Source: Xanthobacteraceae bacterium | GTDB lineage: Bacteria; Pseudomonadota; Alphaproteobacteria; Rhizobiales; Xanthobacteraceae | Direction of reading: 5' to 3' | Assembly: GCA_030039655.1 (NCBI GenBank) | Contig: JASHVC010000749.1 | Span: 1 to 8,208 of the forward strand | DNA length: 8,208 nucleotides | Shown here: piece by piece, positions 1-5,508 of the stretch | Position numbering within the stretch: the first letter of the stretch is position 1 | Layout: each line of letters begins with the position of its first letter | The notes under the pieces: generated by a model | Databases searched by the model: none | Told to the model about the DNA's origin: nothing | Seen by the model: the letters and a program-made list of their open reading frames with translations, nothing else | Made by a program: the position numbers and the translations under genes

Positions 1-69
1 CCAAATTTTCTTTTTGGTTTTGTTTGAAGAATGACCGATCATGGACTCCTCGCGAGCAGGCCCTAAAGA

Positions 70-115
70 TTCGAACTGACACATTACCGAAGAAGGGATA
101 ATGTGTCAGTTTGAA
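70..115. repeat. Long inverted repeat (17-bp arms, 12-nt loop)
   Basis: Arms at 70-86 and 99-115 are reverse complements except for one G/T pair (73 with 112). The innermost 13 bp, AACTGACACATTA against TAATGTGTCAGTT, are perfect. The loop is 87-98. No T-run follows on either strand, so an ordinary intrinsic terminator is unlikely. It lies about 160 bp upstream of the DUF2971 gene, and could be a remnant of a mobile element end, a protein-binding dyad or a structured leader. The inverted repeat is certain; its role is unknown. Confidence 0.85.
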
Positions 116-272
116 ATTTACGGGTCCAAGCGGGCCGCTCTTGCCCGACTATTCCAACCGCAGCCGAAGCAATGGCAAACGAATGCCACGCTGCAGCAAG
201 GCCAACAAAAGAGACTAAAAAAGCGGGTCTGCCAAGAACGTTTCGATCGCTCTAGACGAATGGTATGCGGCT
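116..272. other. Stretch upstream of the DUF2971 gene with no supported gene
   Basis: Short reading frames here (for example one of 62 codons starting inside the inverted repeat at 101) resemble nothing I recognise. The DUF2971 frame stays open upstream of its ATG as far as a TAA at 216-218, next to a run of six A (217-222). This leaves open a longer, frameshifted N-terminus. No convincing promoter was seen. Confidence 0.4.
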
Positions 273-1007
273 ATGCCTGTAGTTTATAAACGGAAAGATG
301 AATGGGAAAAGCTCGGATACAGTCGCGAAATCGGGAGCGCGATTGCTACGCTACCACCACCCAAGGAATTTTTTCGGGCGTTTCATTTTACGACAGCGGA
401 GTTTGCAATAAGCGATATCGCACTTAGTCGATTGAAGGTTGCCAGATTCTCGGACTTGAACGATCCGTTTGAGCTTATTGCACTAGATGTTCTTAAACAC
501 GACGTGCGCGACCTTGCAGAGAAGTACAGGGACAAATGCGGGAATGATCTCGGATTACTTTGCTTCAGCGCCGATTGGACCAGCGCTGCTTTGTGGGGCC
601 ACTATGCAGCTAAGCATTCTGGCATATGTTTAGGCTTCGATTTAAGAAGGGGGCCTTTACTCAAGGCAGTTACCTATGAGGATAAGCGAATAAAAGTCGC
701 AGCGGACGAGTTCAAGGTAGATTTGGAAAATCGATTGCTCTACTCAAAATTTGAGCATTGGAGATACGAGGAAGAGTACAGAATTATTGTGCAACTCACC
801 GATACGATCAAGGAGGGCAGTCTGCACTTTTATCCATTTAACCCCGACTTTAAACTCGCCGAGGTTATCTTGGGCCACCGTTGTAATTTAACGGTGGACG
901 AGGTGCGCAACTTCACTCGATCGCATCACCCGGAAGCGATAACCTACAAAGCAAGACCAGCCTACGGAACATTTCATCTCGTTCCCCAAGAGGCAACCGT
1001 TCCTTAA
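273..1007 (+). CDS. DUF2971 domain-containing protein
   Basis: A 244-residue soluble protein with no signal peptide or membrane segment. It shows the hallmark blocks of the DUF2971 family in order: an early HFTT (residues 38-41, position of the usual HYT-like start), FSDLNDPFEL (59-68), LLCFSADW (95-102), LWGHYAAKHSGICLGFD (107-123) and YSKFEHWRYEEEYRI (157-171), followed by a strand with VILGHRC (about 198-204). The biochemical function of this family is not established to my knowledge, so none is assigned. The ATG at 273 has no clear Shine-Dalgarno sequence. The frame is open upstream to 219, so the true start could differ. The conserved blocks begin only near residue 37, so the domain itself appears complete. 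Lower GC than the right-hand genes and its isolation from any operon suggest an accessory, possibly transferred, gene. Confidence 0.85.
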   Translation: MPVVYKRKDEWEKLGYSREIGSAIATLPPPKEFFRAFHFTTAEFAISDIALSRLKVARFSDLNDPFELIALDVLKHDVRDLAEKYRDKCGNDLGLLCFSADWTSAALWGHYAAKHSGICLGFDLRRGPLLKAVTYEDKRIKVAADEFKVDLENRLLYSKFEHWRYEEEYRIIVQLTDTIKEGSLHFYPFNPDFKLAEVILGHRCNLTVDEVRNFTRSHHPEAITYKARPAYGTFHLVPQEATVP

Positions 1008-1054
1008 GACTGATTCAGCGGCTGCTGCCGGCATGGACCCTGAGCGCACCTAAC

Positions 1055-1072
1055 GTTCGCCAATCGGCGAGC
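1055..1072. other. Small hairpin between convergent genes
   Basis: GTTCGCC (1055-1061) pairs with GGCGAGC (1066-1072) over 7 bp with one G/T wobble around an AATC loop. It sits between the convergent DUF2971 gene and the coiled-coil gene, where a bidirectional terminator would be useful. No T-run is present on either side, so termination is only a possibility. Confidence 0.35.
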
Positions 1073-1119
1073 AACCCGCCTACTGTCCCGAGAATGGTCA
1101 TAGACGGGATAGTTGCAGA

Positions 1120-1407
1120 TCACGCAGCGATTTTCTTATCAAGACCGAGCTGCTTTTCAATCGCAGCAATGCGCTCCAACGCGTAGTCGATTTCCTTTCG
1201 GAACCCAGAGACGTTTTCGAATTTCTCCGCGAGGCCGTCGAGGTCGCGGCGGATCGACCTCAACTCCCCTTCGATGCTTGTGATCTGTTCGCTAAGCTTA
1301 TCTACTCGATGGTCAAGACGGGCGATGTCGTCTTTCGTCGCCATATGCTCTACGACGTACGTCAGCATCTCGCCAACTTCGTTAAGGGTCGTCTCCTTTG
1401 CGGCCAT
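1120..1407 (-). CDS. Small coiled-coil protein
   Basis: A 95-residue charged protein with no membrane segment. From about residue 22 onward (ATKDDIARLDHRV, then KLSEQITSIEGEL, RSIRRDLDGLAEKF, RKEIDYALERIAAIEKQL) hydrophobic residues recur with heptad-like spacing. This predicts a long parallel or antiparallel coiled coil and probable oligomerisation. Small proteins of this MATKDDI...RDLDGLAEK...GFRKEID type are known to me as hypothetical genes in rhizobial and related genomes; no function is assigned. ATG at 1407 is preferred. An in-frame GTG at 1425 would add six residues. Neither has a good ribosome binding site. It is convergent with the DUF2971 gene and divergent from the L,D-transpeptidase. 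Two ACTGTCCC motifs in inverted orientation lie just outside its ends (1082-1090 and 1473-1481). Confidence 0.65.
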   Translation of the reverse strand: MAAKETTLNEVGEMLTYVVEHMATKDDIARLDHRVDKLSEQITSIEGELRSIRRDLDGLAEKFENVSGFRKEIDYALERIAAIEKQLGLDKKIAA

Positions 1408-1473
1408 ATGCAACAAGTGTAGCACGGCACCTGAAATTCAAAAAAACGGCATGTCGCGAGAAGAGCCCGAAGC

Positions 1474-1512
1474 GGGACAGTCGAAGTATACCATCCGACA
1501 GCAGACTGTCCC
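1474..1512. repeat. Inverted repeat with perfect 9-bp arms upstream of the L,D-transpeptidase
   Basis: GGGACAGTC (1474-1482) and GACTGTCCC (1504-1512) are perfect reverse complements separated by 21 nt. A further copy, ACTGTCCCG, lies at 1082-1090 beyond the coiled-coil gene and is the exact reverse complement of 1473-1481. The dyad lies in the divergent region between the coiled-coil gene (starts 1407, -) and the L,D-transpeptidase (starts 1605, +), where an operator is plausible. A remnant of a small mobile element is equally possible. Confidence 0.6.
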
Positions 1513-1590
1513 ATTTTGGCGCCACAGGTCGGCGCGTCGGACGCCGCACCTTTTGTTTTATTGGATTGCGGGATAGGCTTTTAATTATTG

Positions 1591-1596
1591 AGGGGG
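1591..1596 (+). promoter_or_regulatory. Shine-Dalgarno that decides the L,D-transpeptidase start
   Basis: AGGGGG lies 8 nt upstream of ATG 1605. The reading frame is open far upstream (to 1398), but this site and the following membrane anchor place the true start at 1605. Confidence 0.7.
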
Positions 1597-1604
1597 TGGA
1601 ACGG

Positions 1605-2426
1605 ATGACGCTTCACACAAGATTGCGCATCATTTGGACGATCTTGGGAATTATTGGGGCGGCGCTAGTGATCGGTGTCAACTACAAGAGCGGTGGTCTG
1701 GCCGGATTGGACGAGCTGGCGGAGGATACGCTTCGTCTGATTGGAGTGCAACTTTGGCACCCTGCCCCCTTGCAGGCAACCAAATCGCCGGAGCTGAGGA
1801 CGGTTTCGGACCCGGCGGCTGACGAGGTGTTGTGGTCAGCAATCAAGGATTCTTCTGCAATTGAGTTGTTCCAACAATTTATCATCACATTTCCAGCGAG
1901 TTCCCATGTGCCCGAAGCGCAAACACGAATAAACGATATTCTGGCGCGCGACGGGAAGCTATCGCCGCAATCATCACCCGCGCCTCGGCAATTCATAAAC
2001 TACGACTATCCTGATGGGTACCGAGCCGGCTCCATCATCATAAACACCGACGAGCATCGTCTATACTTGGTGCTCGGGGACAAAAAAGCAATGCAATACG
2101 ATATTGGTGTTGGAAGTTGGTGCCCGAGTTGGCAAGGACCTAAGATCATATCTGCGATGATGGAATGGCCTGATTGGTTCGCACCTGCCGACGTGTTAAG
2201 ACGCGAACCATGGAGGCCGCCATTTATGGCGGGAGGAGAGAGTAATCCGTTGGGTGCGCGGGCTATTTTCTTGGATGAGCCGGAATATGTAATCCATGGC
2301 ACCAATCACATCTCTTCTATCGGTCGCTCTGTTTCAGATGGATGCATTCTTCTTACCAATGCGGATATCGCGGACTTGTATGGTCGCGTCATGGTTGGAG
2401 CGACGGTGTATCGGCGGACAAAATGA
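1605..2426 (+). CDS. Membrane-anchored L,D-transpeptidase (YkuD/ErfK family)
   Basis: A 273-residue protein. Residues 9-25 form one hydrophobic segment after a short Arg-containing start, predicting an inner-membrane anchor with the rest in the periplasm. Residues about 76-117 resemble a short helical repeat seen in rhizobial envelope proteins (LW-AIKDS, FIITFPASS, EAQTRI). From about 137 a YkuD domain follows: a LYLVLG strand, AGGESNPLGARAI, then YVIHGT with His231 and SDGC with the expected nucleophile Cys247, 16 residues apart as in the family HX(14-17)[ST]HGC pattern. The family transfers peptidoglycan stem peptides to form 3-3 cross-links or attach proteins. The usual SHGCIR is replaced by SDGCIL (Asp245, Leu249), so activity or specificity may differ. 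It is monocistronic as far as can be seen; nothing follows for over 230 nt on this strand. Confidence 0.85.
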   Translation: MTLHTRLRIIWTILGIIGAALVIGVNYKSGGLAGLDELAEDTLRLIGVQLWHPAPLQATKSPELRTVSDPAADEVLWSAIKDSSAIELFQQFIITFPASSHVPEAQTRINDILARDGKLSPQSSPAPRQFINYDYPDGYRAGSIIINTDEHRLYLVLGDKKAMQYDIGVGSWCPSWQGPKIISAMMEWPDWFAPADVLRREPWRPPFMAGGESNPLGARAIFLDEPEYVIHGTNHISSIGRSVSDGCILLTNADIADLYGRVMVGATVYRRTK

Positions 2427-2662
2427 ACTGCCAAAGACGTTTTCAGTAAAATGCGTGACCCAAATCCGAGGCTTTCTTGCCTTACGAACCTACAGCGTTC
2501 CAATACGATCGATTGCAAAATCGTCCCTGGTTCGATTCCACTTGGGAATCGAAGTGACCTGGGTACCACTACGGGTATCGCTACTTTTTGACGCAACCTC
2601 AAGCGCAGCTAATTCAACGCGTTAGCGCCACAATGCGATTCCCTTCCGCGCACCACTTCCCT
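2427..2662. other. Intergenic stretch at the composition boundary
   Basis: This lies between the convergent L,D-transpeptidase (+) and acetyltransferase (-) genes. The reading frames crossing it are shadows with no recognisable protein. It contains two hairpins: a strong one at 2531-2553 and a small one with CGATT and AATCG arms and a GCAA loop at about 2509-2522. Composition shifts from the lower-GC left part to the high-GC right part around here. Confidence 0.5.
2531..2553. other. Stem-loop, perfect 9-bp stem
   Basis: TTCGATTCC (2531-2539) pairs with GGAATCGAA (2545-2553) around a 5-nt loop ACTTG. It stands between two convergent genes, so it could end transcription from both sides, but there is no T-run after it on the + strand. 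The sequence GGTTCGATTCC at 2529-2539 also fits the tRNA T-arm consensus, discussed as a finding. Confidence 0.5.
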
Positions 2663-3139
2663 TCAGATGGCCTTCCAAAAAACCACGCGGGACGCGCCAC
2701 GCCCGGCATAGTCCGCAACAACCGGAACACCGTCGGCATTCGGTTCGCCGAGAAGCTCCATGCCGAGGCTCTTGTGGAAGGCGATCGAGCCGGCATTGGA
2801 CGGCGTGGTGATCGCTTTGATGTGCGTGCAGCCGTGCTCGCGCGCGAATCCGGCGAAGTGATTGAATAGCCGCTGGGCAAGACCCCGCCGGCGCGCCGTG
2901 GCCCGCACCGCAATCGTGTGCACGTAGCCGACCCGCTCGCCCTGTGAAAGAAAACCAAACAAATAAGCGACCACGCGCGATCCGTCGAGAATGACGAACG
3001 CCGAGTTTCCGAACTCATGGATCAGAAACGGATGGTGCAGGGCGCGCGTATCGCGCCCGTCCCAAAATTCGGCCAGGGCATCGAGTATCTGGAAATAGTC
3101 TTTCGGTGTGCAGAGAGATATTTCAGCTTCATCGCGCAT
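2663..3139 (-). CDS. GNAT-family N-acetyltransferase
   Basis: A 158-residue single-domain protein with the GNAT fold signature. The motif A region is YVHTIAVRATARRRGLAQRL (72-91), with RRRGLA (83-88) as the acetyl-CoA pyrophosphate-binding loop. The motif B region is NAGSIAFHKSLGM near the C-terminal third, where the Asn and the aromatic/His position are typical. Family members transfer an acetyl group from acetyl-CoA to an amine; the substrate here (small molecule, peptide N-terminus or antibiotic) cannot be told from sequence. The ATG at 3139 is chosen because GGAG lies 6 nt upstream (3146-3149 on the complementary strand). A longer frame to 3208 lacks such support and adds unconserved residues. 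It is divergent from the TPP decarboxylase with 132 bp between starts, so the two may share a control region. It has high GC like its right-hand neighbours. Confidence 0.88.
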   Translation of the reverse strand: MRDEAEISLCTPKDYFQILDALAEFWDGRDTRALHHPFLIHEFGNSAFVILDGSRVVAYLFGFLSQGERVGYVHTIAVRATARRRGLAQRLFNHFAGFAREHGCTHIKAITTPSNAGSIAFHKSLGMELLGEPNADGVPVVADYAGRGASRVVFWKAI

Positions 3140-3260
3140 GGATCGCTCCGCCCCACGGCCGTTTTGTTCACCTCTCCGCAGATAAGTCCCGCGTAGCCAC
3201 AAAGCCATATTGCCGCTATGGATTGCGGCCCTGCAGCGTGCGCCGCGAGATATTTACCAT

Positions 3261-3265
3261 AGGAG
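3261..3265 (+). promoter_or_regulatory. Shine-Dalgarno favouring a TTG start
   Basis: AGGAG ends 6 nt before TTG 3272, 12 nt before GTG 3278 and 15 nt before ATG 3281, all in the same frame. Spacing favours the TTG, although the ATG would remove only three residues. Confidence 0.6.
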
Positions 3266-3271
3266 ACAGCC

Positions 3272-4948
3272 TTGCCCGTGATGTCTGGAAAACGCGCCTT
3301 CCTCGATCTGCTCAGGCAGGAAGGCGTGAAGGTCATGTTCGGCAATCCGGGTACGACTGAATTGCCGCTCATGGACGCCTTCGCGGTCGAGAACGACATC
3401 CGCTACATCCTGGGCCTTCAGGAGGCGGCGCTGATGGCAATGGCCGATGGCTATGCCCAGGCGTCCGGCGAACTCGCGGTGCTCAACCTTCACGTCGCGC
3501 CCGGCCTCGGCAACGCCATGGGCATGCTCTACGACGCCATGAAGGCGAATGCGCCAGTGCTGGTCACGGCAGGCCAGCAGGATCTGGAATACGTGGTCGC
3601 CGAACCCGTGCTCACCGCCGACCTGCCCACACTGGCGCGGCCGTTCGTCAAATGGGCCGCCGAAGTTCATCGCGTCGAGGATTTGCCGGTCTACGTGCAT
3701 CGCGCCGTGAAGACCGCGCTGGCGCCCCCGACCGGTCCGGTGTTCCTGGCTCTGCCAGGCGACATTCTGAAAAACGACGCCGACATCGACTTGCTCGAAC
3801 CGACGCGGGTGGCGCCGCGCGTTCGCGGCGACGCGGATGCCGTCGCTGCGGCGGCCGACTTGCTGGCAAAAGCCGAGCGTCCCGTCATCATCGCGGGCGA
3901 CGCGGTGGCGCAGAGCCGCGCCCACAAGGAACTCGTCGCGCTCGCCGAAGCCATCGCCGCACCGGTGTATGTGGAATTCATCCCTAGCACCGCTTCGTTT
4001 CCGGCGTCGCACCCGCTTTATCGTGGGATGATGACGCGCTCCCAGGCCGGCGTGCGCGACGTGCTCGACAAGCACGACCTCGTGTTTTCGGTCGGCGGCG
4101 ATTTGTTCACCTGGTCGCTGCCGTCGAACATCGATCCGTGGCCGCCCGGATTGCCGCTTATCCATCTCGACACCGATCCGTGGCAGATCGGCAAGAACTA
4201 TCCGGCCAAGGTCGCGATCCTGGGCGATCCGAAGGCGACGTTGCCCGACATCACCGCGGCGCTCGGGGCGCGCATGACGGCAAGCGCCAAGAGCGCCGCG
4301 AGCGCGCGGCTGAAGGCCACAACCGAGACCATCAAAAAAGACCTGGACGCGTTTCGCGCCAAGGCCCGCGCCATGGCCAGCAAGACGCCGGTGCAACCGC
4401 TCGCGCTGCTCGAGGCGATCGGCGCCATGCTGCCGAAGGACGCCGTAGTGATCGAGGAGGTGCTGTCGTCCGCGCCCGGCATCCGCATGCTGATCAACAG
4501 CAACGACGAGCAGAGTTTCTACGGGCTGCGCGGCGGCGGCATCGGTTGGGGATTGCCGGCGGCAATCGGCGCCAAGGTGGCATTGCCCGATCGGCCCGTG
4601 GTGGCGCTCATCGGCGACGGCAGCGCCATGTACACGATCCAAGCGCTGTGGACCGCGGCGCATTACCGGTTGCCGGTGATCTGGGTGATCTTCAACAACA
4701 CCAGCTACCGCATCCTCAAGCAGCGCTTGGTCATGCTGCGCGGCCTTGCCGAGCAGGCAGACAAATTCGTCGGCATGGAGCTGACCGACCCACCGATCGA
4801 TTTTATCGGGCTGGCCCGCTCGCTCGGCATCGAGGCGCAACGCGCCAAGACCGTGAAAGAGACCACCGACCTGATCGGCAAGGCACTCAAAGACGGCACA
4901 CCGATGCTTATCGATGTGGACATGGAGCGCGGCTACAAGCCGATGTGA
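3272..4948 (+). CDS. Thiamine-diphosphate-dependent decarboxylase, benzoylformate decarboxylase-like
   Basis: A 558-residue protein of usual length for the three-domain TPP enzymes. The N-terminal Pyr domain has VMFGNPGTTELP (21-32), LGLQEAALMAMADGYAQASG with Glu51, the residue that activates the cofactor, and LNLHVAPGLGNAMG with His74. These match Ser26 (here Thr28), Glu47 and His70 of Pseudomonas putida benzoylformate decarboxylase. The middle domain follows. The C-terminal PP domain has GDG at 448-450 and NN at 475-476, the diphosphate/Mg2+ motif, within GDGSAMYTIQALWTAAHY, very close to benzoylformate decarboxylase. The second active-site His (His281 there) aligns by eye with Ser282 in LFTWSLP, so the substrate is probably not simply benzoylformate. 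A 2-oxo acid decarboxylation or carboligation is the general expectation. An acetolactate-synthase-like role is an alternative. It may be controlled with the divergent acetyltransferase gene. Confidence 0.85.
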   Translation: MPVMSGKRAFLDLLRQEGVKVMFGNPGTTELPLMDAFAVENDIRYILGLQEAALMAMADGYAQASGELAVLNLHVAPGLGNAMGMLYDAMKANAPVLVTAGQQDLEYVVAEPVLTADLPTLARPFVKWAAEVHRVEDLPVYVHRAVKTALAPPTGPVFLALPGDILKNDADIDLLEPTRVAPRVRGDADAVAAAADLLAKAERPVIIAGDAVAQSRAHKELVALAEAIAAPVYVEFIPSTASFPASHPLYRGMMTRSQAGVRDVLDKHDLVFSVGGDLFTWSLPSNIDPWPPGLPLIHLDTDPWQIGKNYPAKVAILGDPKATLPDITAALGARMTASAKSAASARLKATTETIKKDLDAFRAKARAMASKTPVQPLALLEAIGAMLPKDAVVIEEVLSSAPGIRMLINSNDEQSFYGLRGGGIGWGLPAAIGAKVALPDRPVVALIGDGSAMYTIQALWTAAHYRLPVIWVIFNNTSYRILKQRLVMLRGLAEQADKFVGMELTDPPIDFIGLARSLGIEAQRAKTVKETTDLIGKALKDGTPMLIDVDMERGYKPM

Positions 4949-5005
4949 AGTTTCGGCGACAGCGTTTCTCGAGCGCTGTGCGACACGGCATCGCCAATGA
5001 CGCGA

Positions 5006-5030
5006 TCTCATACTGGTTTCCAGGATGAGA
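5006..5030. other. Hairpin after the TPP decarboxylase gene
   Basis: TCTCAT (5006-5011) pairs with ATGAGA (5025-5030) and, after one mismatch, CTGG (5013-5016) pairs with CCAG (5020-5023) around a TTT loop. A smaller hairpin, ACAGCG (4959-4964) with CGCTGT (4974-4979), lies closer to the stop codon. Neither has a T-run, so they are candidate transcript ends or RNA-stabilising structures, not proven terminators. Confidence 0.45.
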
Positions 5031-5083
5031 CCGTGCAAAAGTATGGGTCCGAATAAGCAGTTGATGTAAACAGGAGGCCACAG

Positions 5084-5506
5084 ATGAGTGTTCTGGGCGA
5101 CATCATTTCAAAGATTTTCAGTCACGCGTCGGCGACTCCGGCGGCCACCCCAGCCTCGGCGCCTACTGGCTCATCTGCGCCCGCGAGCCAGCCGCCGCCC
5201 GCGCCGGATGGCTCACCTGCACCTGCGAGCAAGTCGGCAGCCGCCGCGCCGGTAGACGTTGCGGCCATCCTCGACAAGCTGGCCTCCCAATCCAAAGAAA
5301 AACTCGATTGGCGTCATTCGATCGTCGACATGATGAAGCTTCTCAATCTCGACAGCAGCCTTGGCGCACGCAAACACCTCGCCGAGGAATTGCACTACAC
5401 CGGCAACATGAACGACTCGGCGTCGATGAATATCTGGCTGCACGGCCAGGTCATGACCAAGCTCGCGGAGAATGGCGGCAAGGTCCCGGACGACTTGAAG
5501 GCTTAG
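5084..5506 (+). CDS. DUF3597 domain-containing protein
   Basis: A 140-residue protein with three parts. Residues 1-14 (MSVLGDIISKIFSH) could form an amphipathic helix. Residues about 15-58 are an Ala/Pro/Ser-rich low-complexity linker. Residues about 59-140 are the DUF3597 domain, recognised by LDWRHSIVDMMKLLNLDSS, ARKHLAEELHYTG and NDSASMNIWLHGQVM, then ENGGKVPDDL. The domain is small and helical and often lies next to linkers or LysM modules in other proteins; its function is unknown to me. There is no signal peptide. The start is firm: AGGAGG (5072-5077) lies 6 nt before the ATG. It follows the TPP gene by 135 bp with hairpins between, so cotranscription is doubtful. Its stop is separated by only 2 nt from the stop of the convergent cupin gene. 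The linker contains a degenerate 42-bp tandem repeat. Confidence 0.9.
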   Translation: MSVLGDIISKIFSHASATPAATPASAPTGSSAPASQPPPAPDGSPAPASKSAAAAPVDVAAILDKLASQSKEKLDWRHSIVDMMKLLNLDSSLGARKHLAEELHYTGNMNDSASMNIWLHGQVMTKLAENGGKVPDDLKA

Positions 5507-5508
5507 TC

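Noticed and set aside
1..30. Terminator of a gene to the left (CCAAA/TTTGG followed by T-rich sequence)
   Set aside because: The stem is only 5 bp and AT-rich, and the upstream gene lies outside the window, so it cannot be judged.
101..289. 62-codon + strand frame starting inside the inverted repeat
   Set aside because: No ribosome binding site, no recognisable family, and it overlaps the DUF2971 start.
1047..1072. Integron attC-like site after the DUF2971 gene (ACCTAAC fits RYYYAAC)
   Set aside because: No matching GTTRRRY core at a suitable distance downstream and no palindromic attC structure.
1398..1604. 69-residue N-terminal extension of the L,D-transpeptidase
   Set aside because: It crosses the inverted repeat, lacks a ribosome binding site, and would place 69 unrelated residues before a typical membrane anchor; ATG 1605 has a good Shine-Dalgarno.
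2529..2600. tRNA gene
   Set aside because: Only the T-arm consensus is present; the T-stem, acceptor stem and CCA end do not pair or exist, and no D-arm is seen upstream.
4138..5028. 296-codon + strand frame overlapping the TPP enzyme in another frame
   Set aside because: Arg/Gly/His-rich composition and no conserved blocks; out-of-frame shadow.
3254..5038. 594-codon open frame on the minus strand opposite the TPP enzyme gene
   Set aside because: It is rich in Arg, His, Gly and Asp and is a GC-driven shadow of a clearly conserved gene on the + strand; no family resemblance.
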